Below the pieces are notes generated by a model. It saw only the letters and a list, made by a program, of their open reading frames with translations. It was not told the DNA's origin and searched no databases. Positions 1 through 13,190 of a stretch of 64,000 bases of DNA are shown here, one piece after another; the first letter of the stretch is position 1; the number at the start of each line of letters is the position of its first letter. This stretch comes from Dendrobium chrysotoxum (Eukaryota > Streptophyta > Magnoliopsida > Asparagales > Orchidaceae): NCBI GenBank assembly GCA_019925795.1, contig CM034305.1, forward strand, positions 64,468,573 through 64,532,572. Direction: 5' to 3'. Both the position numbers and the translations under genes were made by a program.

Positions 1-589
1 ATAAAGCAATAATTAAATAACTAAAGTAGAGTAATAATAAAATAAATGAAGTAACTATTATTATATTGTTAAAAACAAATCATATTATTAATATAAATTA
101 TCAATTTATAACTGATTGTCAAAAATTATTAAATATATTTACCTTATGTTTACTCATCATTTATTAATTCACTTCCATATGAAACATCTTCACCACTATC
201 AGATTCCTCATGACTTTCCTCTATATTTAAATCTACTTTCTCTAACTATAACTCACTCTCATTAATTATAATTTGATTATACACATTGTTAGCAAGATCT
301 TTTAAATTTGACACAAGCTCTTCTTAATAGAAAAAAATTGGCCATTAATTAAAAAATTGGCATCATTAGCAAGATCTTAGCCATTAACCAAAAAAGTTAG
401 CCAATATTTCATAAATTTATTTGGTCCCCAAACTAGATCCAGTAGTCCCTGATACTGTAAGTTAATACCTTAAGTGAGCACCTAATTGGTTGATCAAATA
501 TTGGTATATTAGTGGCATATTTATTGACTACTGTGTTAACTAATTAAGACAAATTAGTAGAAATAAATAGTTAAAATATTGATCATAAT

Positions 590-3270
590 TTTAAACAAAT
601 ATGAGAATTTTGTTTCCACTATCTTTTGGACTTCTATTATTATTGATGTACTCAAACCATTATTGAAAATCCTGCAAAATTTAAATAGTTATACTTTATG
701 AGAACAAATGTATGAATAAGCTAACGCATACTTACTCGAGATATGGCTCAACTTCATCACAGTTAAGCAAGGCATACAATGTGATAACTCTAATCTCTTT
801 ATCAGTCAAATAGCGCACGGTGCTAGCACCTGCAGTTTCACTACTTCTATTGAATACATATATATTTGAGGATTTATATGAATTTGCATGACCCAAATTT
901 TGAGATGCAATACTCCTAGTTGATTATGACATTGTGTCAAAGTAATATGAGCAAAATTGGATTATCTCGTACATTAGATATGCTTCATAATTTGAGCATT
1001 CAAGATGTGCTTTATTCTTAACAACCTTCATAAGTTTACTTAAATACCTCTCAAAAGGATACATTAACTGATATTGAACAGATCCATATACTGTAGCATC
1101 ATATAATAAATGCACGGGTAGATGCTCCATAGAGTCAAAAAATATTGTATAAAATATCTTCTAAAATTTATACATAATAAAAAGAATATGACGCTCCATA
1201 CGAATCAAGTGCTCTGCTTTCAGTTTTGAAGAGCATAAATCTTTGAAAAACATACTTAGTTCGATCAAAGGCTTTAAAATTAGACATGGCAAAAAACTAA
1301 AGGTAGTTTGTAGTAGACATTGCATGAAGATATGACAGTTATGACTTTTCAATCTAAATAATCTCCCATATATTATGTCAACACATCTACTTAAATTGAA
1401 AGAATATTCATAAGGTACCCGTAGATCTGTACCCATTCACAAACTGCTAGTCTCAGCTCTAAAGTCAAGGTGAATTGAGCTTTAGGTTTGAGAAATTTTT
1501 CATTTTCATTATCCTTTAACTCAAACTTTTTTTACAAATCTCCTTTAAGTCCATCCTTATTTTTATATTATCTTATGATTAATCTTTGATGTCCATAATT
1601 ATATTGAATATATTAACAAAAATATTTTTCTCTATATGCATTACATTCAAGTTATGTCTGATCAGGTTTGTTCTCCAATATGGCAAGAGCCAAAAAAATA
1701 TTTTTCTTGGTCCAATTGTGGTTGACACCATACCCTGATAATTTGTAATCAACTAATGTTACAGAATCAACTATCATGGGCATAAACCTTACTCTTTCAA
1801 AAATTTCTGCACTAATAAATCTAGAAGGAGACTGTGACATATTCATTTTATTTTTAATAAAGGCATCCTTATTTTGCTTGAAAGGATGACCTATAGGTAA
1901 AAATATGCAGTGACAGTCGAACCAAGTGTTCTTCCCTCCATAATTTAAAGTTAATGACTTTGTAAATTCTATATAATATGGACAAACTAATTTACCGAAA
2001 GTGTCTCAACCTGAAAGCATATCATACGTAGGAAAGTCACCAATTGTCCAAAGTAATATTACCCTCATTATGAAGTTTTGTTTAGTAGAAATATTATATG
2101 TACTTGCTCCCTCCTATAATAAATTTACATCATCGATTAATGGTTGTAAGAATACATCAATTTTTACTTTTAGATTATCTGGTCCTACAATGATTAGTGT
2201 CAGAAACATGTAATGAGTAGATATACATAATTATCGAGAAAGATTATAATGGGTGAGTATTATAGGCTAATATGAGTAAGGTGAAGTAGACTGGCTAAAT
2301 AGAGTAAAGTCATCTACACATAAATCTAATCTTATATTTCTTATTTCTATGGCGAAGGTGGGATGTGTATGATCAAAGTATTTTCAGGCCTTTGCTTCTA
2401 ACGGATGTGCAATAACACTTTCTTGTGAGATGTGTTCATATGTCATCTTATATATGCAATAGATCTCATGGATGCATATAGCCATTGTATCCTAGGAATT
2501 ATAGGTAAGTAAAACATCATACTAACTGATATATCCTTCAGCTTTTTTTTCATCCCAGACTTTGGTTTAAATCTTGGTGCAATAAAATGACGGCATGTAA
2601 TCTTTGATAAATCATCTTTATAGTATAACATGCATCATTTACATAACAATCTATTTTTGTATATGTCAAAGTAAGTTTAGAAACCAACTTCTTAGTCCAA
2701 TACAAATATGTAGGAATTATATTATCTACCGAGTTAGTTTCTTTAAGCAGCCCAAAGAATTAATTAAAATATTCACAGGGGACATTATATTCTGCCCTAA
2801 TGCTTAACATCTTCATATCAACAGATAATTTTGAGTGAGTGGTGCACCCCTTCCATATTGGTTGTTGGGCAAAATGCAACAAATCATAAAAATTATGTGC
2901 CTTCTTATTTGGTGACTCTTCAATATATTATTCAAATTGTGCCCAGTTGCATCATGAACTAAGTCCGTAAGAGGTCGAAATTTTTTTTCTCAGCTATATT
3001 AGAACTTATAAATAGGCCGCATCGAGAATTTAAATGTGGCTGGTACTCACCATGAGAACTCCAATACCAATATTATAGTATGAACCCTCTATGATATAGA
3101 TCAACAATTACATCATCTGGTTTTAGGTGCGCTTGATTTTTACATTTAGAACATGGGCTACAAAATTTTCCATCTGAGATGAAGTTAGGCAGTTGACAGG
3201 CTGTATAGATGAAAAAATTCACCCTATCAATGAACTCATTTATTAATATCTTTCATCCATTCGTCAATCA
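590..3270 (-). pseudogene. CACTA transposase (TNP2 / DUF4218) remnant, broken by stops and frameshifts
   Basis: Several stretches on the minus strand match the TNP2 family layout in order. At 3190-3085 is a Cys-rich transposase-associated segment (CSKCKNQAHLKPDDV). At 2631-2443 a YYKDDLSKITCRH segment precedes a Phe/Pro-rich IPRIQWLYAS motif. Near 1700-1610 is the TNP2 signature around RHNLNVMHIEKNIF, reached only in another frame. At 1436-924 is DUF4218 (LKSHNCHIFMQ, MEHLPVHLLYDA, VQYQLMYPFERYL). At 860-735 is TVRYLTDKEI with LLNCDEVEPYLE, ending at a GTAAGT donor-like site, and a further exon-like piece lies at 680-590. The family's role is to cut and paste CACTA elements. Frameshifts and stops mean no intact protein is possible. 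Confidence 0.85.
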
Positions 3271-4289
3271 ATTATATATCAAACTTTTTTAATTTTTAAT
3301 ATCAATAATATGAAGAGTTTAGCCTGTATATAATATGAATATATTACAGATTGGAGTAAAATTAGTTAAAGGAAAATATATTGAATTCAAATCGATTTGT
3401 AAATCAGATGGTGTTATTTCACACAGATCCCTTATCAATGAAAATTTTGGCTGCCTACCGCGTTTCCCCCATTTAAGAAAAATTTAAGGAGTCTTAGCAT
3501 GCAAGCCACGTCAAGAAAGATATGCACAGTCTGTTTCAAGTGACACTATGGCTGTTGTCTTCAATCCTACCATGCCAAGAAAGGCATGTATAGGTCTCAA
3601 GGGGGTACCTGTATAAAAATGCAGTTTACGCCGGATATATTTCCATTGTATTTACTGACTCTTCCCATTTTTTATACCTCTACCTTTCTTAACATAAGTT
3701 AAATATAATAGCTCAACTTTCCTAACTAGGTCATCGAGAGGCCGCCATTTTGTGTGACCAAACCATCTCAGACAAATCTCTCACTCTTTTTAATCTTATC
3801 TTCCATAGGAGCTTCTCCAACATTTTCACATATATGCTCATTCCGTATCTTGTCTCTAAGAGTAAAGCCACTCATGAGCATTCTCATCTCTGCACAATAA
3901 TCATAATGCCTTCCTCCACTTTAACCATCTAATTTGAATTCAATTAATAATATCCACATCAACTCCCTCTCTAGTCTTATCAACAACAAGAATATAATCA
4001 ACAAAATGCATACCCCATGGTACAATCTCCTGCAAATGTCTATTGAGAACATCCATGACCAAAGCAAAAATAAATTGGCTAATCAAGATAAACTTATGAC
4101 AAATTTTAGGCAACTAAGGCAGCGAATGTCGACGACATAGGCGGCAAATGTTGGACGATGGAGGTCTCGACGAAGGCGGCGTTCGGCTGAGGCGATTGAC
4201 GCGAGTGGAAGAAAACCAAAGCGAGCAGGAGTGAAATGAGAAGGAAGGCGACTACGGGAGGGAAATAGGGCCTTCTCCGATGGGTTTTC

Positions 4290-4596
4290 CATCAAATTTT
4301 TCACCAAAAATATTTCCAACGGAACTATTTTGCCAGGTTTAAGTAAGCCGACGAATTTTCAGTCAAAAATTTTGCCGGTAAATTTCAATGTATTTTTCGT
4401 CAGATATTATCATCGGCCTTACAAACACTGACGGACATGCTGGCTGATTGGCCGCTGGTAATTTTTAGGCGGTGTATCTACTGAAAAATTTGCCGCTAAG
4501 TTACCGGTGGAATATCCGATGGTTATACAACCGCTTTTACAGTCAGATATAATTCTGTCGGAAATGTCGCCTATAAACCAAGGTTTTCTTGCAGTG
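4290..4596. repeat. CACTA subterminal repeats and terminal inverted repeat
   Basis: This 300-bp end carries many short copies of GCCGGTAA, CGGTGGAAT and GTCGGAAAT-like words in both directions and finishes with TTTTCTTGCAGTG. Such subterminal repeats bind the TNPA-type protein in characterised CACTA elements. The structure is seen directly; binding is inferred from the family. Confidence 0.75.
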
Positions 4597-5764
4597 TAGC
4601 CTTATAATTATAATATCTCTATAAAACCTAGAAGGTTTAACATTCTATATCTAGGTATACCAACATTCGATTTCAATACTCCTATTTGTTCCATTATTTC
4701 TCACCATATACATGGTCGTTGTATGCATTAAATTAAGGATATAAGATATTAAAAATATCTATAAACTAATTTTAAGCATAAGAGTCAACATTGGTATTTG
4801 CTATGCGTTTACTTCATTAGCCCAGAACTTAGAGATTTAGTCAGACATGAATAACATAAAAAGTAAACTCATGTTCATTTTATTCATACAAGAAAAAGAT
4901 ATAGGGGAATTAATAAAGAAAAATGTCATTCGAAAGGATCAATTAATATTCTCCACACTTCTTCCTCCAACATTAAAAATTATACGCTATTGGCTATGAT
5001 CTCCAAATACAAGTATCTTGCCCTTTTTTAGCCCTCCTTAGACTTTGTTCTAAGGTAGAATGAAAGAAAGACACTCAATAGTACAAGACTTCATTAAAAT
5101 GATAGAACTCCTCTAACAAAATAATTGGAAAACTATTTATATAAGTACAGAAACAGCCTCAGCCAATGTGGTGCTCGAAGTACGAGCATTGTTAAATGAA
5201 CTAACACCTCAGTGCTGTAAAACTTACTATGTTGCGGGGTTGTGCTGACCTGGCACAGTTAATAGTTAAACTGACACATCTTTTGGCCGGGTCGGCATAA
5301 CTCTTCAATTTACCAACTTCTTTATCATACCATTGCAAAGTTGATCATTGCGGTGCTTGAAAGCACCATCCGATGCTGCAGTGCCAAAAATGATCGGTGC
5401 ATTGGCACTATTTTTCTTGAGTTTCCAATATTTATGTACTAATTTCTTTTGCAATGGCACAGTAAGCACTATGACATTGACTTTGTATCCACCGGCGTGC
5501 TGATTTTTTCTTAAATTCCTAAGAGCCCGGCACTGCAATATCTAAAATAGGCGTTGGGATTTGCAGATCACAATGCTGCGTCGTTGGATCTGTGTGTGCT
5601 GCGGGGCTCGTTCAATACTAATGAATTTTTTCCTTATTCTGAATATTTTCTGCATAAATATAACTAAATACATATTTTTATTGAATTTTAACATAATAAA
5701 TAATACATATTTTATACTTAACATTTGCACTACTTTTTCCATGATGGTGGGTGTGGGGACCCGT
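4597..5764. other. No recognisable gene between the CACTA end and the Tat-like element
   Basis: AT-rich sequence with no ORF I recognise. Around 5160-5530 there are repeated GTGCTGACC, TGGCAC and CGGTGC words that give it an LTR-like or repeat-like look, but I found no paired copy in the window. It may contain the missing 3' end of the Tat-like element; that cannot be shown. Confidence 0.4.
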
Positions 5765-6346
5765 ATGACTAGCCATCTGCTAAAACTTTCTTGTTTAGAA
5801 AGAAGGTGATTGAGTTGATTCTGATCTCTAAAAATTTGGGTGATTTTAAAATATTCGAGCATGTTTATTCTAATTTTTACTTTAAGCAGGTATTTAGAGA
5901 GCAATTCATTTCAAACCTCATATTCATCGTTTATTTGGTTCACCATGAGTTGGGAATCTGGATAGACTTATAAACTGGTGACGACTAATCTAGAAGTAAA
6001 TTATAACCCTGCAAGTAAAGCTTCATGCTCGACTTGATTATTAGTGACTTAGAATTCAAAGTTAAAAGATTGAGTGATGATAATTCTAGTGAAACTTTTT
6101 AGGATGATGCCTACTCTAAACCCCTGTTCACCTGATGCATAATCCATGTGTAGTGTCCGATGAGGTAGGGTCATTTTTGAGTTTGTGTTATGATTGGTGC
6201 AATCTGTGAGGAAATAAGCAAGTGTCTGGGCCTTGATGACTGTCCTTGGTCTATATGTGATGGAGAATTCACTTAGTTTGACTGACCATTTAAGAAGTCA
6301 ACTTGAGCGATCAAGTTTAGCGAGAACGACCTTGAGAGGATGACCA
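5765..6346 (-). pseudogene. Tat-like RNase H remnant, continuation after the hAT insertion
   Basis: From 6346 downward the minus strand reads LKVVLAKLDRSS, LLKWSVKLSEFSITYRPRT, IKAQTLAYFLTDCT, then TLHMDYASGEQGFRVGIIL, NNQVEHEALLAGL and LLSKYLLKVKIR. This matches the end of the RT connection and the additional RNase H of Tat elements (the family motif is WTLHVDGAS...EAEYEALLAGL). The first RNase H Asp is visible in HMDYAS. Homology fades near 5765, and no integrase follows. Confidence 0.78.
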
Positions 6347-7049
6347 ATTACCACTAGGGGTGTCAATTCGGGTCAACAGGTCGGGTTTGGGTCAAACCCA
6401 AACTGACCTGGGGATAAATAGGTTTACCCAAACCTGACCCATTTAGCTATATGAGTCCACTTCCTGAACCCAAATCGGACCCCGGCTAAACCCGACCCAG
6501 GTCGACACGACCCGCCAATACAATTTGTTTAAATAAAAAAATAAAAATACCAAAAATATACAAATTTTGAAATTTAAATTTTAATGAAACAGTAAATAAT
6601 AAAATTACAATTTTATTAACTCTTTACATTTTAAAAATATAATACAAATTACAAAATCATTATAACTTTTTGAAATTAAAAATAGAAAATACTTTACAAT
6701 TTATATTTTATAAATACAACCGGTCAACTGCTTTGCTGAATTTATGACTTTGAATAATTGCATGTGTAGTCATGCATCTGAACATCTCATCAACGAACCT
6801 ACAACAAAAAAATTAATAAAAGCCACAGCCTCACTGTGTTAGGGCTCATACTCAAAGTGAACCTAGCAAAGAACCATCATTTGCAATAATTTTGAGAAAT
6901 GAGCCCTCCAAGATTATAATTTGGGAATATGGATTTAATCAATTTTGTATCTATTCAGTTAAATAGTATTTACTCATGGACTATGCCAAAGAAATCCCCT
7001 TTCCCAAATTTGTAACCTCGTAGCATCTATATTTCTGTATTGCTACTAT

Positions 7050-8160
7050 TGTATAACTTCACTAGGTTCTTCAACACAGCCATATAAAATATTCAGAACT
7101 AATCACTAATCAGGTAAGTATCCAATAATGTGTACCTCATAACTAAAAGAACAACAGACCGCAAACCACAAATATTGAAAGCCCACAAGCTCAACATAAA
7201 GCAGAAAAGAAATAGTATGTCCACAAATTAATAGGAAGCAGAAAAAATAGAAGCACGTGCTTCACCAGGTTCTTCATGCCATCAACAAAAGACAAGGGCA
7301 CAAAAAAACTGCATAATAACAGAAGTCCCAACAAACATACCATCCCAACCAATCACAGTGTCACACAATAAAACCCAATCATACAACCAGTATAACCCCA
7401 TCATCTCTAATTCTCCAACCAACACCAGAAGAATAATAAAAAAAAACAAATCCCCCCAGTCAAATAAATCAAGAAAAAACCAGTTAACTACAATAATATC
7501 CAGACCAACCTAGCCAAATAAGCCCAGCAGAATAGAAACCAGAAAGAACAGATGAAACCCAACTAGAACCATCAGGGAACACGTACAACCCCAAACTAGA
7601 ACGCCCCACTAATCAACAGAGTTACAAAAAGTATAAAAAGTAAAGGCAACAAACATATGCTGTACAGTAGCTACACGTCCAAAAAGCCCACAACTTAAGC
7701 AGATGCAGATGATGCACACAACTCAAAATAGTTATAGAAAACATAAAGTAAAAAAAGCAAAAATAAATAGTAGGTCCAAAAATCAACAAAAAGAAAAATA
7801 AGGCACAAACAGGTGCTGCACAGCAGGCAGTTAGGCAGCAACCACAGCTCCCATTTGCACAGGTGCACAACAAGCAGTAGGCAGCAACAACATCTCCCAT
7901 ATGTTCAACACAGTCATTATAAATACATATTACAGCTATTAGTTGTTCCACACCATCTATAGTTAATGTTTAAGATGCTATATTCCCTGAGTCATTCATA
8001 TCTCCCATTTGATTTACCTCGAAACCTAAGCCCATGATGTTATTTGTCGCTGCATAAAGCTCAGTGTCTTTTGTATCTATAACCAAAACATCAACATAGG
8101 TTAATAGACTAACTTAGTTAAAATATAAATTACAGCAAAATTAAACCTTAGATGTATAGT
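7050..8160. other. hAT 3' non-coding region
   Basis: AC-rich, AT-rich sequence between the transposase stop and the left terminal repeat. The 109-residue open stretch on the minus strand at 7951-7622 is Cys-rich and low in complexity and matches no family I know. I treat it as chance. Confidence 0.4.
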
Positions 8161-8177
8161 ATTATAAATTTATTACC

Positions 8178-8870
8178 TTATTCATTATACAACCAATCGT
8201 TTGTGTTAATCAATGCTTCTAATGTACGTTGATATTGGTCTAGAAGTATACCACCATTGCTAAAAGCACTTTCAATGCAACAATAGAGATTGGAATGCAC
8301 AAAATATGACGAGCCATTCTCGAGACATAAGGAAATTTGTATTGATTTACTTTCCAAAATTATAAAATATCAAACTCACTATTCTATCCAGCTTGAGCTC
8401 ATCCAAATATATCTCAAGTTATGACATTTTTGGCATAGTTACCTCTACATCGAAGGAGTCATAATCCTGTGTTAAGGTTTCTAGCTATGTGCGATGAGTT
8501 AACATAACATAATATGTTGTAGTAATGCTTTAAGACCGGCCCATTCCACACACTGAAGGGGTAGATCATGCATAACTATACATGCGGTAAAGAAGCTATG
8601 AAATTCATGATAATCAAACTTATTTTCAACCATAAAAATAGAAGTACTTGAGTTACTTTGAAGAATAAGCTATCCAATATCATGGGAGTCATGTTTCTTA
8701 CAGTTTTAAAGGTGAAATATTAGATTACATGTACCATTTTTACTATCACATAAGTAAGTTGCCCCATATTTCTTACATATGCAACGTTGTTTGCCATCCT
8801 TTGTGAGTGGCAACATTTCATAATGTCCCCAGACTGTAGAGGTGAACCTCCCCTTTTTTTTTTAATTTCT
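8178..8870 (-). pseudogene. hAT transposase remnant: BED zinc finger, N-terminal segment, hATC dimerisation domain
   Basis: On the minus strand 8845-8730 encodes a BED finger (TSTVWGHYEMLPL, then CICKKYGATYLCDSKNGT, giving the CxxC pair). At 8620-8515 follows FHSFFTACIVMHDLPLQCVE, which resembles the conserved hAT segment near ELPFxxVE. At 8420-8178 is the C-terminal dimerisation domain: LEIYLDELKLDR, WKVNQYKFPYVSRMARHIL, then after a one-base frame change ESAFSNGGILLDQYQRTL and INTNDWLYNE followed by a stop. The RNase H-like core between the N-terminal and C-terminal parts is missing, so an internal deletion removed most of the catalytic domain. The motifs leave little doubt about family. 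Confidence 0.85.
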
Positions 8871-9739
8871 TTCTTCATTTCTAACTGTATTATCACCAAT
8901 TTCCCCCGCGTCAGCATTGTTATACTCATTACTATACAATTCTACATCATTATCAATAGGCTCTTGCTTATTGTGCTTAGAAAGATTACTTGCAATAACT
9001 GTATTCGAATCCTCTATCTAAACACAAAGAATGTACATTTTTATCAAATTAACATACACAATAATAAATTTAAATATTTAATCTACTAAACAAGCATTAG
9101 TACTAGTATAGTAACTAAACAAGTAAATAATATATAATACATTTATCCTTTGCTTTTAATTGCCAATATTGTGCATCAAAAATATTGTAGGTCTCATCAC
9201 CATTAGTATTAGTACAACAACACTACCTCATACGTTTATCCTTCTCTTTTAATGGCCAATATTATGCATAAAAAAACATTGCAAGTCTCCCCACCATCTT
9301 CATGAGTTCAATGATAATAAATTAATAATTGTTTATTGTCTCACACCTAATTGATTTACTCTTGTGAACTTGTTTTGCTTGTTGTCTCACACATAATAAT
9401 AATAAAAATATTACATGTCTCACACCTAACTGAGTGCGTTAAATAGGCATTTTTTTCCTAAGTTGTTTAAAGGTTAAAGATATTATGTATTTGTTATACC
9501 ATAAAAGCAAATCATCCTCATAAACATCGTATACATAAATAACACACTAACAGAGCAGCTTAGTATACACATAACATAGCCATCATGATTTCACAACAGG
9601 GAAAGTTTAAATAGCCAAATACATAATAAGAAAAATCAAAAACACAACAGAACACCCTAATCTTCATATTCCAGAACAACAAAACAAGTTTACAAGAGTA
9701 AGTCAACAAATGGCTATTGACCTCATTTTTGTATGAGGT

Positions 9740-9975
9740 CAGTAGAATCTACTCTAGACCCTAGGATCAATATAGACTCCAGACCCTAGGACCTTCCAAG
9801 ACCCTAGGACCTTCCCATACCCTAATATTTTTTTAGACTCCATATTCTATGATCTTCTTAGGCCTTAGGATATACCTAGACCTTAGATCAATCCAGACCA
9901 TGGGATCAATTCAGATCTTAGATCACTCCAGACTCCAGGTTAGTCCAGACCCTAGGATCAATTCTGATCTTAGAT
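9740..9975. repeat. Degenerate direct repeats of CCTAGGATC-type words
   Basis: The words GACCCTAGGATCAAT, GACCCTAGGACCTTCC and close variants (AGACCTTAGGATATACC, CTTAGATCAATCCAGACC) recur about ten times with spacing near 20-30 bp. It looks like a decayed short tandem array. No function can be read from it. Confidence 0.6.
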
Positions 9976-10714
9976 CCCAGATCAATCTAAATTAAAATCA
10001 AACCCAGACTTCAAGCTTATCCATATTTTAATTCAACTCAAACTTAAATTAACCCAGACCTCAAACCTACCCAGACTTTAAACCTATCATGATCTTAACT
10101 CCAGTTCAAACCTTGATCTTGCCTTTGATCTAGCTTTAACCCTATCCAATCACTTGTAATCATCCAAATTATCATAAATGATTTGGATAATTCAACACTA
10201 ATCATTCAAATCTAAAATCCAGTTCAAATCTAGAAATTCAAACTAAAATTTAAAGCCAAAGGCTTAGTTCCCGAAAGACTTTTCCAGCAAATTTTTAAAC
10301 ACTTCAAACCACATTCAAATGACCTCTGGTTTAGAGTCTATCAATTACATATTGATATGACATGTCTCTAGAGGTAACCCTTTAAATTTGAGCTCATTAT
10401 GAGCCTTCTAACCCTATAAGCTGAATTAAAATCCAAAGGTTGTAAAACCTTCAAATATTTATGGTCTATGCCACTAGACCTGCCACCCAGTAGATCCTAA
10501 CATTGGAACTTTCTCTAATTCCTATGATCACATCCAGACCCTTGATTGTGATTTGTTATGCATCAAATTGTATTTTGGTGGACCCAATTTGACCCCTAAT
10601 TAACAAGGGGTCAAAATGACCAAAATGCCCTTTATGGGTTTGAATGGTCATTTCAAACTAAATGATCTCCAAATTACTTGGAATCACTTCCAATAATTTT
10701 TACATATCAAATCA

Positions 10715-10925
10715 AACCTGTTGGACCCAAACCCAGGTCTTGGGTCAACCTGGTTGACCAAACATTCCCTTAATAATCCAAATAGTCATTTTGACTGCTT
10801 TGACTTCCCTAGTCTTTGGGACCACCTCCATTGGTCTCCAAATATTATTTCAAATCTATTGAGCTCAAACTTGGGTCCTGGGTCAACCTGGTTGACCAAG
10901 TCAACCTAGGTTGACCCATTAGCTC
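10715..10925. repeat. About 138-bp imperfect duplication with TTGACC clusters
   Basis: The word GGGTCAACCTGGTTGACCAA occurs at 10742 and again at 10880, with similar sequence before each copy, indicating a partial tandem duplication of about 138 bp. TTGACC and its complement recur further to about 11240. TTGAC is the core of WRKY-binding W-boxes, but the repeats alone may explain the density. Confidence 0.55.
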
Positions 10926-12464
10926 ATTAAAGTTTCAAATGGTTCAATCCAACTCTTTCAATCAATTTAGGCCTTTCAAACCTTCTAGCCATCTCCAACC
11001 TATGGCTCAAACATGACTAGACCTATCATGAGTCATATCACTATAGGTTGACTAAGTCAACATTTTGAACTTTGGTCAAACATATGTGTTTGGATTAAAC
11101 TACCATATGCATCTAACCAAATCCCATTAAGCTTTTAATCCATCCTTTTTTATGCATTGAGATATTACCAAACTCACCATGAGTCAAGTCATGGACATGT
11201 TGACCAAGTCAATTCAATATACTTGGTTAAACCACCTCAAGTTCTCTTTAATATATTGAAGTTCCAATCCGTAAACACTTAAACTCCCTCCAAGCCAGCT
11301 CAACCCATTTCCCATGCCACCTCAACACTCCTCCTTAAATGTTGACTAGTCAACTTAGTCAATAAAAGGGTAAGGAAGGGCTTAGAGTGGTGAAGATGGT
11401 CAAATGACCTCTTAAAATTAATCCACTCAATTAAAAAACCCTCCAGCTGTCCTAATCAACTTCTGGAACCTTGTTAAGACCTTTCCTAGCCCTTAGATCC
11501 AGATCAAATAGCCCTGGTTGTTTCTACATGCATATAAGGCCAAAATAACCTTTACACATAGGATGTCCTTGGTTTGTCATTGTCCTCTGCTCCAATCTAC
11601 CCATGACACCTAGCAGTCATCAGGGAATGAAGACAAAGCTATCACAGCCATCCAAATTCCCAAAGGATAGTTGAATAGGGCAAAACTTCCCAAAAGACCT
11701 CATTCACTCAAGCTGCCATATCTCTCCGCCCCAGCCTTCCCAAGCCCAAGTCTCTGTGCATTTGAGTTCCCTAGCAACTCCCTTACATCTCTCCACTCAG
11801 ATCCACCGGTCAAACTCCGCCGGCAAGCAAATTCTGACGAACTCAAGCTCAAGTCCGTCCAAGCTTCCATCCTGTCATTCCATAGTTAGTTTGGCTGTGA
11901 TTTCAACTGGAGGATTATACGAGGATAATCCACAAGCTTAACTGAATCAAGACTTCAAAGATCTAATGGTGAAAATTCTTTAAAATATTAGATTTAGGTC
12001 ATGGAGTTTAGCGTTAAATAACTTTATATTAAGCACTTCTCAGATAGCGAAATAACCCCACACAATTTCTGTTCATATTGTTATTCTAAGTTTAAAATTT
12101 TATTGAATTTCATCATGTGGATTGAGATAACGAGGCAAAAATTTGTTCTAGGGCGTCATTCGTAGTCTTCTTTGAATGTATGTTTTTATGACGGTCCAGA
12201 TTGCATCATTCTATAGCTTTGATCGAGCGCATCTTTGCCTCTGCGGTCAATCTCCCGTCTGCTTAATCTAAGCTGCTCATTCCAAAACAGTGGGGATCAG
12301 ACAGTAGGGAGAGCATGCTGACGCGGATAAGTAAATCGCATCTGCGGTTAACGATTCCGCAATTATTATCGGTGGCGCCAATCAGGGCCGACCAATGATT
12401 GGCCGATGTTTTCGCACTGCCAATCAAAGCATGATGTATGCCCTTTCGCCGCCATCGACGTCGC

Positions 12465-13190
12465 TGATTATAATTTAATTTAATTTAATAAGTTTTAAAC
12501 CTATTTTTAATAAAAAATTTCAAAAAATTATTATAAATTAAGTATTAATCCAAAATCAGCATAGAATATATCAAAATATCTAGAACTTTTAAACCTTTAT
12601 CTTAAAATTAAAATTATTTTAAAATATATTATATATTTAAAATAGTTTTAAAAATTTAATTTTTAATATTTAATTAAATTTTACTTAAAATACTTTCAAG
12701 AATTCAATGTTTAACTTAAAATATTTTAATTAATCAGAAAATATAATTTGGATATTTTAAAATAAGTTTAATTTGGAATAATTAATGCATTTAAAGTATT
12801 TTTTAATTATTTAAATGTTTAATAAATATTTAACTTAATATTGAATTAATTATTTTAAAAAATTTAAAATTTAAAACTTATTTTAAAATATTATTATTTT
12901 GAAATTAAATTGATTTTAAAATACTTTATTCAAATATCTTAAATGATATTTAATTAATGTTTAATTAAATATTATTCAATTAAATGATTAAAAAAACTTT
13001 AGGGGAAATTAAAGAGACACTTATTTTAAATGTTTAAATTAATTAAATAATTATTTTAAAATATTTTAATTTGAAATTAAATTAATTTAAAATATATTTT
13101 GTAATTTCAATAAAATTAATTAATTAAATATTTAAATATTAAATTAATATTTAATTAAAATAAAATTCATATTAATTGACTTGAGTGATT
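12465..13190. other. Extremely AT-rich tract
   Basis: Over 700 bp of almost only A and T, with TTTAAAATA, AATTAAATTAATTT and similar self-complementary words. No gene is possible. Such tracts in plant DNA are often matrix-attachment-like or eroded repeat DNA; neither can be decided here. Confidence 0.7.

Larger units (their letters stand above)
1..4596 (-). mobile_element. CACTA (En/Spm) DNA transposon, right part; left end outside the window
   Basis: The right end at 4592-4596 reads CACTG on the minus strand and is followed inward by CAAGAAAACC, the usual start of plant CACTA terminal repeats. Inside it, about 4290-4590 is full of short motifs built on CCG, GTCGG and AATTTT in both orientations, as in CACTA subterminal repeats. 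A decayed TNP2-type transposase lies on the minus strand at 590-3270. CACTA elements duplicate 3 bp on insertion; the bases after the end are TAG at 4597, but the left copy lies outside the window. The class assignment is firm. The left boundary is unknown, so the size is at least 4.6 kb. Confidence 0.88.

Noticed and set aside
7622..7951. 109-codon Cys-rich frame on the minus strand
   Set aside because: Low complexity, no family match, in the 3' non-coding part of the hAT element.
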